Origin: Cryptomeria japonica | Lineage: Eukaryota; Streptophyta; Pinopsida; Cupressales; Cupressaceae | Assembly: GCF_030272615.1 (NCBI RefSeq) | Contig: NC_081411.1 | Location: 836,678,136-836,742,135, forward strand | DNA: 64,000 nt | Reading direction: 5' to 3' | In this document: in pieces, positions 48,889 to 59,540 of the stretch | How the letters are laid out: every line of letters starts with the position of its first letter | Numbering within the stretch: the stretch's first letter is position 1 | The notes under the pieces: model-generated | Database searches by the model: none | What the model was told of the DNA's origin: nothing | The model's input: the letters and a program-made list of their open reading frames with translations, nothing else | Made by a program: the position numbers and the translations under genes

Positions 48889-49706
48889 TGTTGGCATTAT
48901 ACACTCTAATGAGAATTGATGGTGTTGTCATTGATGGCAACCATGTGGAAAACTTTTGGAATTCATCTGGAAAACCACCGGCAAGCACCGACATCGGCAT
49001 AGACATCTACATACATTGGCAAGCACTTCACCGGTAGTGGCAACAATGCATACTAGCACCCCAGCTGTCAGGAATAAACTTTTGTTGAATTGTAATTATC
49101 TTGTGTAAAGCTGACATGGCATATTGTAATAGACTCATATATGTATGAAATCTTGTAAATCATTTTTGTAGTAATAGAAAAAAGAGGAATGAGCGAATAG
49201 GAAGGAAGATATATGCGAATGCATAAGGTAGATTTTGTATAAGGTTTATGGTTATAGTATGAGCTTAAACCAATACTGAACCTGGCATAGTTGATGCTAA
49301 TTTGAAGCAGTACATTGTATTGGATTTTCATAATCCATTTTGTAAGTCAGTGAGACTTCTATTTTGTATATTGAGTAGTGAACTCTAGGTAGTTGGCCTT
49401 CCTGCATGTGCAGGCCCCTCATTGTAAGTAATATTTATTCATTGGCCAGTGAGTGAATATTGTGGGTTACAAATCCCACCGAGGTTTTTCCCACACCGGT
49501 TTTCCTAGTTAAACATCTTGTGTTATGGTGTGTTGTATATGTTGTCTTTATTGTTCCTTTTTATTGCACTAATTCTTATTTACCAGTACACTGTTTTGGA
49601 ATGCAAAATACTTAATAAGGTTAAATATTTTGTCAACCGGTTAGATACCGATTCACCCCCCCCCCCCCCCCTCTCAGTATCTTTGGAACTATCATTAATC
49701 CTAACA
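48889..49706 (+). repeat. E3 right LTR (complete)
   Basis: An 818-bp LTR running TGTTGGCATT...ATCCTAACA. It contains a run of about 14 C at 49656-49670. The 22391-23519 solo LTR belongs to the same broad family. Confidence 0.87.
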
Positions 49707-51141
49707 AAATTCAATGCAAGAGCATATATGGTTTTGCTCCGAAGATACTCACCATACATATTTCCTTGAGTAGAAACATAGCTTTTTGAAAGGCTACTTG
49801 TAGCTTGATAAAAGTGGTGACTCCCCCATCATAGGGATCATCTATTTTTATGCTCGCGCAAGACTTAGTATATCACATCCTTACCTGCCACTGCAGGATT
49901 CATAAGGTAAGTAGTACCAAAGTTGAAGAAATATCAAGATGTGGGCTGAAATTATCGCAACTAGCCATTTGACCTTAGGGATAAAGTGTGTTTGAAGTGT
50001 CTTCATTTTGTGTCAAGATGAGTGATAAACTGAGCCGACTTCAGGCTTTTTGGAAAAACATATACAAAAACATTTGGAAAAAGGGTCAAAAAGTTCAAAG
50101 ATTGGGTTGATTTAGACCCACACCTATTTGTGCCTTTTGAGGCAACATTATTGTGTTTGTGTGCTTTCTCTATTTTCTTGTCAAAGAAAATCAAAACCAA
50201 TTCAAAAATAAGTATTCATCCAACACAAATTTTCAACACCAACATTTGGCAAAAATAAAAAACAAAGTGAAAAAACAGATATCAAATTATATGACCATCC
50301 TTCCCATTTTGAGAAGGAAGAATCTTCATCAACATATCAATTTGAAGAAAAGACCATTGAGCTCAAAGGCTTTCATCAAAAGAAGAAATTTTTTCTATCT
50401 CAATAGACAAATTTTTATCTCACAAAGAGCCTTCTTGCATCATATGCATCTATATCTTCAAGGAAAATCCAACAAGTTTGATCAAGAGTCTTTAAATCGC
50501 AGAGCTTTTACTCAATATAGAGCTTTGAGTTATCATAAAAACAAGGGAGGCAAAATCAACCCTGCCTTCTTTCCAGACATCTGCATAACATATAACATAG
50601 TTCGGGAAGAACCACCAACCCTCGAAAGAGAAGAGGAAGAATTTGTCCCATTTGTAACACAAATTTTTTATTGAAGTTCACATTCCCATCCATTCTCACA
50701 TTTATACATCATCAATCCATTCCAACTCTCGAAACATAAAGAGGTCTTGTTCTAAGTTCTTTTTTGATATTGCTTGAATCAAAAACAACACATCACTCTT
50801 TAGATTGTCTCTACATCTAGGATAAACTCATCCTAATAGGCATTTCTAGTCTATGAGTGCATCCTCTCATTACTAGGTAGTTGGATTTGTAAAACTAGTC
50901 TATGAGTGCATCCTCTCATTACTAGGTAGTTGGATTTGTAACACAAATCAGACTTTTGCTATACCTTATCATATCAAACATTGTCAACAAACACAACAAG
51001 CAATTCACAAAAGGAATTTGGTGACATCTACCTTTAGTGTTAGAGATCCATATGATAAACACTTCACCAAACATTTATTTCTCATTGCATCACCAACTCA
51101 TAATCATTTTTACCAAACTCCAACAATAACTTTTAAACAAA
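49707..51141 (+). other. E6 leader region, no clear gene
   Basis: AT-rich, with no recognised protein. A stretch open in one frame at 50153-50674 is Lys/Asn/Gln-rich, starts at a GTG and resembles nothing I know; it may be chance. A perfect 49-bp tandem duplication lies at 50846-50943. No 5' LTR of E6 is visible, so its left end is lost or unrecognised. Confidence 0.5.
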
Positions 51142-53105
51142 ATGTTTCAAACTAGATCAAGGTCTAGAGAACTAGAGATCGAAGAGGAAGAGGAGGAAAA
51201 TTTCAATGAATTCCAAGAAGCCCTTGGAGGAAATAAAAACGATGAAAATCCTAGTACACCCACTCCTGAAGCAATAGAAAAGGCACAACACAACCCTCTC
51301 TTCAATTGACTTTTTGATGAAATTCTCAAAAACAATGTTGATGCTCATTTTTGCAGACTCGCTCAAGAAGGAGCCAAACTACCCTCTAATTTTGATACTG
51401 CACAATTATGGCAAGCATCAGAACACCATAGTCATAATGAGGGTGGAAGAGGTCAAGATAACTTCAGATATGACCTTTATAAAGGAAATACCCCACCTCC
51501 TCCTCCTCCTAATGACATTGACATGTTGAGGCAACAAGTCAAGAATTTAGCCCAACAACTCCATAGTGGTGTGAAAACTACCCAGTTTTCACTTAATGAT
51601 ATTTGTCCCCATCCCTTTGATAGGAATCTACATATGCCACCTTTTCAACGAGGGTTTGAAACACCTAAGTTCGAAAAGTATCGGGGAAAAGGAGACCCTC
51701 GAGATCATGTCAGGGAATTTTATTTAGCTTGCCTAGATGTGGCATATGAAGACACATATCTAATGCGCCTCTTTCCTCAGAGTTTGGGAGGGACAACCAC
51801 GCAATGGTTTTCCCGACTAACAAGCGGCATTAGGACATTGGAAGAACTGGTCCAACAGTTCATTGCACATTATTCACATAACATTGAATGAAATATCACC
51901 ATGGCAGATCTGTGTAACACCAAGCAAAAACTAGGGGAGCTATTTTCAGCTTTCCTACAACGATGGTGACAAATGTCTAGCAGACGTTCTCTTCAGTTAC
52001 CTAAACAAGAGCTAGTGGAAATAGTTATTTCCAACTTGAACGAAGAAATGGAATTCCATCTAGACATGAAAGGCACAGAGTCCTTTAATGACATGATCAC
52101 CCAAGGATTAAAATGTGAATGAGCCCTTATCAAAAAGGGACTTATCAAGATATACAATGAACCAAAAGATGGCCCTCACCCATATTTTAACAGTGATAAA
52201 CTGAACTTCTGAAATAAAAATAAAAACATCGTCAATGATGGGGTTGTAGATACAAGGACTATCAAGAGTGCACAACCTGTGGTCCGATTTCTAGGCAAAA
52301 CCCCCCTCCTAAGAACAACATGGTTGCTCCCCCGTCAAATCAAGGACACAATGTACCGCAAGAGGAACCAAGGCAACGCTAGCAAAATTATAAACCAAAA
52401 TGCACATACGCTCCCTTAGGGGAATGTATTGAAATAGTGTTACGTCAGTTAGTCTCTTCAAATCGGGTGACCTTACCAAAGACATCTAATTACGAACCTC
52501 GGGTCAAACCTCCATGGTGGAGGGATAATGAACATTGCGAATTCCATCAAGGGAAAGGGCATAAAACAAGTAACTGTCATAGATGGAAAGATCTTGTTCA
52601 ATATATTATTGATCGAGGAGAGATTGAAATTGAAGGACACGACCCAAAAACCACAAATAATGATCATCTTATGTTTAAGAATTCACTTCCATCACAAGAT
52701 CAAAGGGATCCTTCCACTTCAAGTTGAAACACAGATACAACTGATTATACGTGAGCCGCCTATAATTACATTGCGAATCACCTATATGATGCCAATGAAA
52801 AAATTGCAACCATTACCATAAAATATCCAAGCCCTGCCTACAATTTTGTTACGCATCATAGCAAGATCACCATTAAAACAGCTCCACAAGGCACAACTTC
52901 CATCCCAAAGCAATATAACCTTGTGGAACAGTTAGATAAGACACCTGCACTTATATCCATCTTAGAGATTTTGCACCTATCCCCATCTCATAAAACAATC
53001 TCGGATCAAGCTCTCCAAGAAGCGTCAGTATACCACCCACTAAATTCACATTTATGGGACATATTTCTTCACACCTATTTCTCTTTCTTTGAAACGATGC
53101 AATAA
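51142..53105 (+). pseudogene. E6 gag remnant, Tat-like Ty3/gypsy
   Basis: ATG 51142 (MFQTRSRSRELEIEEEEEEN) opens a frame with the Gag domain FETPKFEKYRGKGDPRDHVR, EDTYLMRLFPQSLGGTTTQW and CNTKQKLGELFSAFLQRW, close in layout to E4 gag. The zinc-finger-like CEFHQGKGHKTSNCHRWKD is at 52530-52590 in another frame. The last recognisable piece (PALISILEILHLSPSHKTIS) corresponds to the region just before the E4 protease. Stops are TGA: near 51308, at 51889, and near 51967, 52120 and 52210. Several stand where Arg is expected. Protease through integrase are deleted. Confidence 0.82.
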
Positions 53106-53119
53106 AACTGCACCATCTC

Positions 53120-53132
53120 AAAGAGGGGCAAA
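53120..53132 (+). other. E6 polypurine tract
   Basis: AAAGAGGGGCAAA lies immediately before TGTAGTTACA and is one base different from the E4 tract. Confidence 0.8.
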
Positions 53133-54217
53133 TGTAGTTACATAAATCTGTCCAGTTAATTAAATGAATATTTAGTATTTATTTGATTATTTAACCATCA
53201 ATCGATAATTAATTAATATTTAATTAATTCATCTTAACCCTCTTCTCCTATTAATTAAATAAATTATTCAATTTATTTGATTTAATTCACTTAGCCAAAT
53301 TCAGACCATTAATTAAATAAATAAATCATATTTGTTTAATTAAATCTTCTCCCCCAAAATCTCATCTCTCACATTTAATTAAATTAATATTTATTTAAAT
53401 CACATTTATCCTCCACCCACTTGTATTTTCCTACAAATGCAAGTTGCACAACTATTTTAAATAAATAAATTATTTATTTAAAATCTTATTTATCCTATTT
53501 ATCCTCACCCATTTGAAACCTTTAATGACTTCCTTTAAAGTCTTCAAACTCAATGGCTTCCTTCTAGAGTCTTCTTAAACCTTTAATGGTTTCTCTTAAA
53601 GTCTTCAAACTTAATGGCTTCTTTCTAGAGTCTTCTTAAGCCTTTAATAGTTTCTCTCAAAGTCTTCAAGCATTTAATGCTTTCCCTCAAAGTCTTCAAG
53701 CATTTAATGTTTTATCTTCTTTTTTCTCATGTAAATAAATTAAGATTGAAGACTTTGAGGGAAGCCATTAAGTTTGAAGACTTTAAGGGACGCCATTAAA
53801 AGTTTCAAGTGGGTGAGGATAAATAGGATTTTAAATAAATTATTTATTTATTTAAAATAGTTGTGCAACTTGCATTTGTAGGAAAATACAAGTGGGTGGG
53901 GGATAAAGGTGATTTAAATAAATGTTAATTTATTTAAATGTGAGAGATGAGATTTTGGAGGATTTAAATAAATATTAATTTATTTAAATGTGAGAGAAGA
54001 TTTATTTAAACAAATGTGATTTATTTATTTAATTAATGGTCTGGATTTGGTTAAGTGAATTAAATCAAATAAATTGAATAATTTATTTAATTAATAGGAG
54101 AAGAGGGTTAAGATGAATTAATTAAATATTAATTTAATTAATTATCGATTGATGGTTAAATAATCAAATAAACACTAAATATTCATTTAATTAAGTGGAC
54201 AGATTTATGTGACTGCA
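53133..54217 (+). repeat. E6 3' LTR start: 1.08-kb palindrome
   Basis: The tips are inverted copies: TGTAGTTACATAAATCTGTCC at left (21 bases counting both edges) and its near-complement ending TGTGACTGCA at 54217. The arms (about 53133-53580 and 53742-54217) pair along their length in inverted order: TTAATTAA runs, a GAGAAGAGGGTTAAGATGAA block, TTGCATTTGTAGGAAAATAC and a GGGTGAGGATAAATAGG block. The loop holds 3-4 imperfect ~60-bp tandem units of the type AAAGTCTTCAAACTTAATGG. The polypurine tract places it as the U3 end of an LTR. The LTR probably continues past 54217, where a TATATAAATATT box (~54247) follows. Confidence 0.8.
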
Positions 54218-54779
54218 CAGATATTAATATACCTTGTTAGAAGTATATAAATATTATAATATAGAATGCACATGCATTCAAGCACACTACATAGAGATCA
54301 CTGCTCAAAAAAAATAACAAGAAGGGCTACAACCCTTGGGAAGGCTCACTACCTTACAAAAACATTCGGATTACATCTAGAGGATCATGAACTAATGAAA
54401 TAGCATCTCCACATCCTTGGTTACTGTAGACACTACAAATTGTCCTAAGTCTTCGATGACACTATTGGCAATTTTTGTGGCAACCTTTGCAGGGATCAAT
54501 CCTAGGAATTCAATGTGGCTAACACTTTGTATTAGCCAATACCGATAACATGTCGTTTTATTGGTCTAAGTAGAGTTAGTTGCTTCTACATAGTGTTGCA
54601 GAGTCATATAGCACAAAGGTTATATGATGTGTCAATAACACGACTTGTTATTGATCCTCGTGCCTCATATGCTATATCAATAGTTCATGTCAATAACTGG
54701 GTCATGTTATTGACTAAGTCATGTTATTGACCATAGAGGCATGGCATGTTATTGACCATTGAGGTGGTCCCCAGTCGAC
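54218..54779. other. Probable rest of E6 LTR, then GTTATTGAC motif array
   Basis: A TATA-like box lies near 54247 and no gene is seen. From about 54634 to 54765, GTTATTGAC or its complement GTCAATAAC occurs at least six times in 130 bases. I could not find the LTR end. Confidence 0.5.
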
Positions 54780-55420
54780 TAAGTGTTCGGCAGTCTTTTC
54801 TCAACAAGCGAAAGGATTTCACCTGATCCCACGAGGTTGAAAGAGACATCAAATGAGCTTGTGGGATAAGAAACCACAAAGCTAAAAGGGTAGCCCCTTA
54901 TCTCACGAGCTGAAAGGAACAACGCATAATTTTTGTGGGATAAGGAGGTCAAAGAAGACAAATTAAAATGAAGGCCTTATCTCGTGAGGTAAAGCAAAGA
55001 CACAAATGATGTCATGGGATAAGGAAAATACAAAGGTGAGCGATTTCATTGCTTATCCCACATGAGAACAAAGGCAACAACGTGTTCCCACAGGATAAGC
55101 AAAGTAGGGTAAATCAAAGGAACCCTTATCCCGTTGGAGAAAACAAAGACACAAATGATGTTGTGAGATAAGGAAATAAAATAAAATGGGAGAGGCCTTA
55201 TCCTGTGAGGCGGAAGAGAGGCTCAATAAAGCTCACGGGATAAAAAAGCGAGACAAAAACAAAGGAAACCCTTATCTCGTGGGGATAAAAGGAGACAAGA
55301 GGAGGGTCACGAGATAAGAAACAAAGAAGACAAAGTAAAGTGAGAGTCTTATCCCATGGGGAAAAGATAGACCCACAATGATGCTACAGGATAAGAATGC
55401 AAGGCCACTCGACGGTCAAA
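54780..55420. repeat. Array of alternating CTTATC and GATAAG hairpin units
   Basis: Roughly ten imperfect units of about 60-70 bases. Each carries CTTATCYCRYGRGG and/or its inverse CCYRYGRGATAAG, so adjacent motifs can pair as hairpins. The intervening DNA is purine-rich (AAAGACACAAATGATG recurs). GATAAG is the core of plant I-box elements, but a regulatory role is only inferred. There is no ORF. Confidence 0.7.
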
Positions 55421-56560
55421 CACAATGAAGAAAGTGTGGACATGGGGTGCCATGTCAGCCATCCATGACCATTGGATCTTCATAAAGATCAATCCAATGG
55501 TGATGTTTTAATCTCTTATTGGGCCTGATGGGTGCACACAAGGAGAGATCACTCATGTCCATCTTCGTGCAAATCTCTCAGATCGATGGTGGACATTTGA
55601 ATTCATAGTGGTCATTGGGTTTTGATTGCTCCATGTAGGGTAGTTGTCAACTCGATGGTCAAGATCTTTCTTTGCTCAGTCGGTGCCCGATCTTGGACCT
55701 GATCTCACACCAACCACCGGATTTTGACGCAATTACTCCAGAGGTGAATTCTAGAGGCCGATTTCAAAAACCACCAATACCCTCTTCAATGGAGAACAAA
55801 GACTTTTGTCCCTGCAAGTGTGCCCGACCATGCTTGTTGACAGGGATTACTTTACCAAAGAGTGGTTTTCACTCTTCCAGAGGTAAAGGATGCGCCTAGG
55901 GCTAGTTGCAACACGCCATCAGATCTGTCGATATGATCTCCTCCTCTCTCATATTTTATAACCTAACCCGGGTAGGGTTGGGGTTTTCATCAAATGTTTA
56001 ATCCAGAGTTATACCTGAACTACAAAGGCAATTTTTGTAATTTTCTCAAGATCTTCTCCCTTCTTTTCTTCTATAGAAGGCTTATGTCTCTGCACTTGTA
56101 AAATTTTGTTTTGCCTCCTAATGAAACTTGCTTGTTTTGCCTGATTTCATTCTTATGATGTGTGTATTTCTCTTACCTCATTGTCTGAATTCATTCGTGT
56201 TTGCTTCCCTTTGTTGTAGATATTGTGTTGGTCCCCTCTATGAGTGTTGACTGTGGACTAAGCCTAGTTCCTCTCCTCATTTCATAGATTTCAACCTTCA
56301 TTTTGCACTTAGGTGACAGATTATGATAGAAATTTGTGCATGTCTTGGGTGGTTTCATTAGTATTTTGTGCAATCATAGGCATGGGAGATCATCATTTCA
56401 GTTTGGGTACAAACCCTATTTACCTTCTTTCATGCAACCCTTCTCTCTCTCCCTTTTCCCTCTCAAAGCATAGGTTAGATTTTCATGTGTTGGGTTGGTC
56501 CAACACTTTGCATCAAATTGAATAGGAAGTTGGCCTTCTCCAAAGAGTCAACCTCACATT
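55421..56560. promoter_or_regulatory. LTR-like promoter region, no gene
   Basis: A CCATTGGAT/ATCCAATGG inverted repeat lies at 55469-55500. A TATA-like ATTTTATAACCTAACCC is at about 55953, followed by GGGTAGGGTTGGGG and a leader-like T/C-rich stretch. This looks like U3-R-U5 of an unassigned LTR, but no ends were defined. Short open frames (for example 55672-55899) have no recognisable content. Confidence 0.35.
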
Positions 56561-57600
56561 TAACAAGGTCCCACACTTGAGAGGTTGTTTCTATGTTTCA
56601 CAAGGTTGATGACCAAGGTTTCTTGGGTCATCAAGGGTTGCAAACTTTTGTGACAATAGACACTTTTCACTAACCTTTTTCATCTAAACTGGTTAAATAA
56701 TTTTAATTATTTAATTAGTACTAATATTTTTCTTCAAATTTTCTATAATTGAATAATTCTTAATTATTTAATTATTGTTCTTCTAAACTATTAATTAAAT
56801 AATCTTTATTATTTAATTAATATTCATCATTATCTCTTTCTAATTAATTAATCTTGATCTTAATCGACTAATCCTAACTATTTCTCCTCGATTAAATAAT
56901 TCACTTAATTATTTAATCCCTTTTTTCTAAGCTAATTATTCTTCTATGATTAAATAATTTATTTTAATTATTTAATCTCATTTCTCCATTTATTCTAATT
57001 TAATAAATTTTTAATTTATTTAATTACCATGTGTGGGTGAAATAAATAATTAAATTTTATTTATTTATTTATGACCCCACTTATCTCTTCCACTTTTTAT
57101 TTTTTGTCTCCCTTATCTCTTCAAACTTGCTAATTCTCCACTTTCATTTTGGTGTATTTTGTTGAAAATCAATATTTCCAATAATCATTTTCACTTAACT
57201 CTTTTCATTTCTATTTCTTTCTTAACATTGGAAATGCAATATTCTTTTTATCCTCACTTAACATGTCCTCTCATTTAATCTCATGTGTTAATTTTTTTAG
57301 TCTTAAATGAATCTTAGTCATCCAATCAGTCTCAATTTGCCTATAAATTAGACTCTTTTCTCATCCAATTTCAACCATATTTTGAGTATCTTTATGATGT
57401 CTAAATCATTTTATCATCTTATCATCTTTCTTTCAAATACACTTGCATTTCTAGGTGAGATCAACATCAAATTTGAAGGAGAAAGAAGAACAATGCAGGA
57501 GAAATGAAGCAATACATGCTTTTGGTTTGCATCTTGATTTTAGTATTTCATCTTCATTTCCTTTATTGAATGTGTTAGGAATGTTTTTATAGCATTTTTG
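56561..57600. other. AT-rich U3-like block
   Basis: From 56690 to 57070, TTAATTATTTAATY units alternate with short pyrimidine runs, in the style of the E4 and E6 LTR U3 regions. A TATA-like CCTATAAATTAG is at 57341. It may be a further Tat-type LTR; no polypurine tract, primer site or duplication was found. Confidence 0.35.
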
Positions 57601-59240
57601 TGGTTGACTAATTATATGTTATGAATCCTTTGCCTAATTTCCTACATACAGTTATAGTTCCGGTTAAGCACATACTACAAACTCTGCTCTTACACACTTC
57701 TTCACACTTCTTCTCTATTGTCGAATGATTAATACATTGTTCACACATGACATTAATCTTACAATGATCATTACATATATATATATATATATACAAGTCC
57801 TCGACCTATATTTCAAGGTTGGCTCAACACTTATCACAAATTACAAAGCAATAACCTCACATGCTACAACAATACATGCAGACCAAAACAATGTCAACTG
57901 AGACATAGTATGGACCTAATTCACAACCTCGAACACACAACAACTTTAGAAATTATGCCACGAACATCCGCAATACGCTACAATCATCATGAATATTGCA
58001 TAGCATGAAGAACATCATCGGATCAAGAAACTGATCAATAACGTGCACAACGATCAATGCAGACCATCAAAATGGATAGAACATGATCTAGCAACAACCA
58101 CAAGCATCATGAATTACCACAACAACAACCTCAACATCACCACTTACTATAATCTTCATTATCATTATACCGAACCTCAAGAACAACAACAATATTGATT
58201 GTCAAACTGAAAGATTCACTTGCGAACCTCCAAATCATGAACGATTTGAATTGAGGACACATATGAACATCCCAAACACTTTTCCAAATCTACAAACCAA
58301 GTTATTGCAATTATGGAGCAATGTGAAGCAACATCCACAACACTAAACAACTTGAACAACTAAAAACCAACCTTAATACCGGATCTCATAACTCGATCAA
58401 ATCACCATGCAGACCTTTGAAACTTTAGCTAAATAAACTAGAGATACTTATCTAAAAACCCTTTAATCCACAACAAATCAATTACAACACATTGGCCAAA
58501 CCAACTCATTCTTGATCTGGCTGCAACACTGGAACACACAGGAATATGTTGACATCAATGAAAACACATCATCCTAGCAAACTTCTCAACAATATCCAAC
58601 ATGTAGTACTTGGAGTTTAGTTTCCAAATATGTAATTCATTTTAATACCCAGATGAGAAAAATTGATTCTAGTAGGTGTCTCTAAAAACCACTATTTAGA
58701 AGTCACATTTTTCATGATCATACCATGCCTGTGTATGACAACCATTATTTGACCTAAATAAAAGTATCTGAATCCTTTTGGAAAAATATATGTGAGACAC
58801 TGAAGATTGATGCAGATATTTTTTATAATTTTTTATTTTATTAATTTTTTATTAGCCCTAATTACTATTTTGAAAACCCTTCATGTATGACAACCATACC
58901 TAGACTTAGATTTATCATTTTTATTTTTTTCAAATGAAAAGAAACGTGTTTAGATTGATGCCATATAATTTTTCACAAAATGTTAAAAAAGAAAAGAAAA
59001 AGAAAACCTATTATTTCAAGTTTATGGACCAATTTCATAAAAATATAATTAAAAAATAGAAAATGTAATCCAATTGTAAAACAAATTACATATTTGAAAT
59101 CTAGACAATTTGATCTACAATGAGTTTTTTTTAGTGACACTGACACTGACACGACCTTCAAGTTGCAGGTCCAAAGAAAAGGGTCGGCTCCCCAAACCTT
59201 TCTCAAGCCAAAATCCATAGCAAAAGGCAAGCCTCCAACT
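57601..59240. other. Intergenic DNA, no gene seen
   Basis: A short (TA)n microsatellite lies at 57774-57794. The rest is A/C-rich, with many CAACAA and CATCA words and no open frame of note. No RNA gene was recognised. Confidence 0.6.
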
Positions 59241-59244
59241 TGGA

Positions 59245-59430
59245 CTTTAAAAAATGGGATCTTGTTTCAAAAGCAAGTACCCATTATGCTTTTAGAAATG
59301 GTTTAAAAGTTGTTTTCATTAAAAATGGTACAAAAAATGAAACAAGATCTCATTTTTTAGAAACAAGATCTTATTTCTTTTTTTTTACCATTCTAAATTT
59401 TTTTTAATGAAAATAACTTTTAAATGACAA
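59245..59430. repeat. Small inverted repeat (MITE-like)
   Basis: ATGGGATCTTGTTTCA and, further right, TGAAACAAGATCTCAT are inverted copies. TTTAAAAGTTGTTTTCATTA pairs with TTAATGAAAATAACTTTTAAA. Partial copies of the CAAGATCTCATTT word continue to about 59540. No terminal duplication was confirmed. Confidence 0.5.
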
Positions 59431-59540
59431 GATCTCATTTATAAATTTATAAATAATGGAATCCCATTTGTTTAAATTTAGGCTTGGGACCTTGACGCAT
59501 AATAGGATCTTGTTTCTAAAATAACAGTATCTCATTTCTA

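Larger units (their letters stand above)
40873..49706 (+). mobile_element. E3: composite plus-strand LTR element with ORFs of unknown function
   Basis: The left LTR (40873-41481, missing ~200 bp) and right LTR (48889-49706) are related but visibly more diverged than those of E1, E2 or E5. Inside are ORF-X, the 1-kb repeat, ORF-Y and a polypurine tract. No gag knuckles, protease, integrase or RT are seen. No initiator-Met primer site follows the left LTR. Diverged LTRs, the missing primer site and the internal repeat junction suggest that two related elements were fused here. Confidence 0.65.

Noticed and set aside
50153-50674. 173-codon plus-strand frame upstream of E6 gag
   Set aside because: Opens with GTG, strongly Lys/Asn-biased, no recognisable motif; not enough to call a gene.
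54780-55420. CRISPR-like array
   Set aside because: Units are imperfect, alternate in orientation and have no constant spacer length; plant context makes CRISPR implausible.
57774-57794. Functional TATA promoter
   Set aside because: It is a simple (TA)n run with no adjacent gene or LTR structure.
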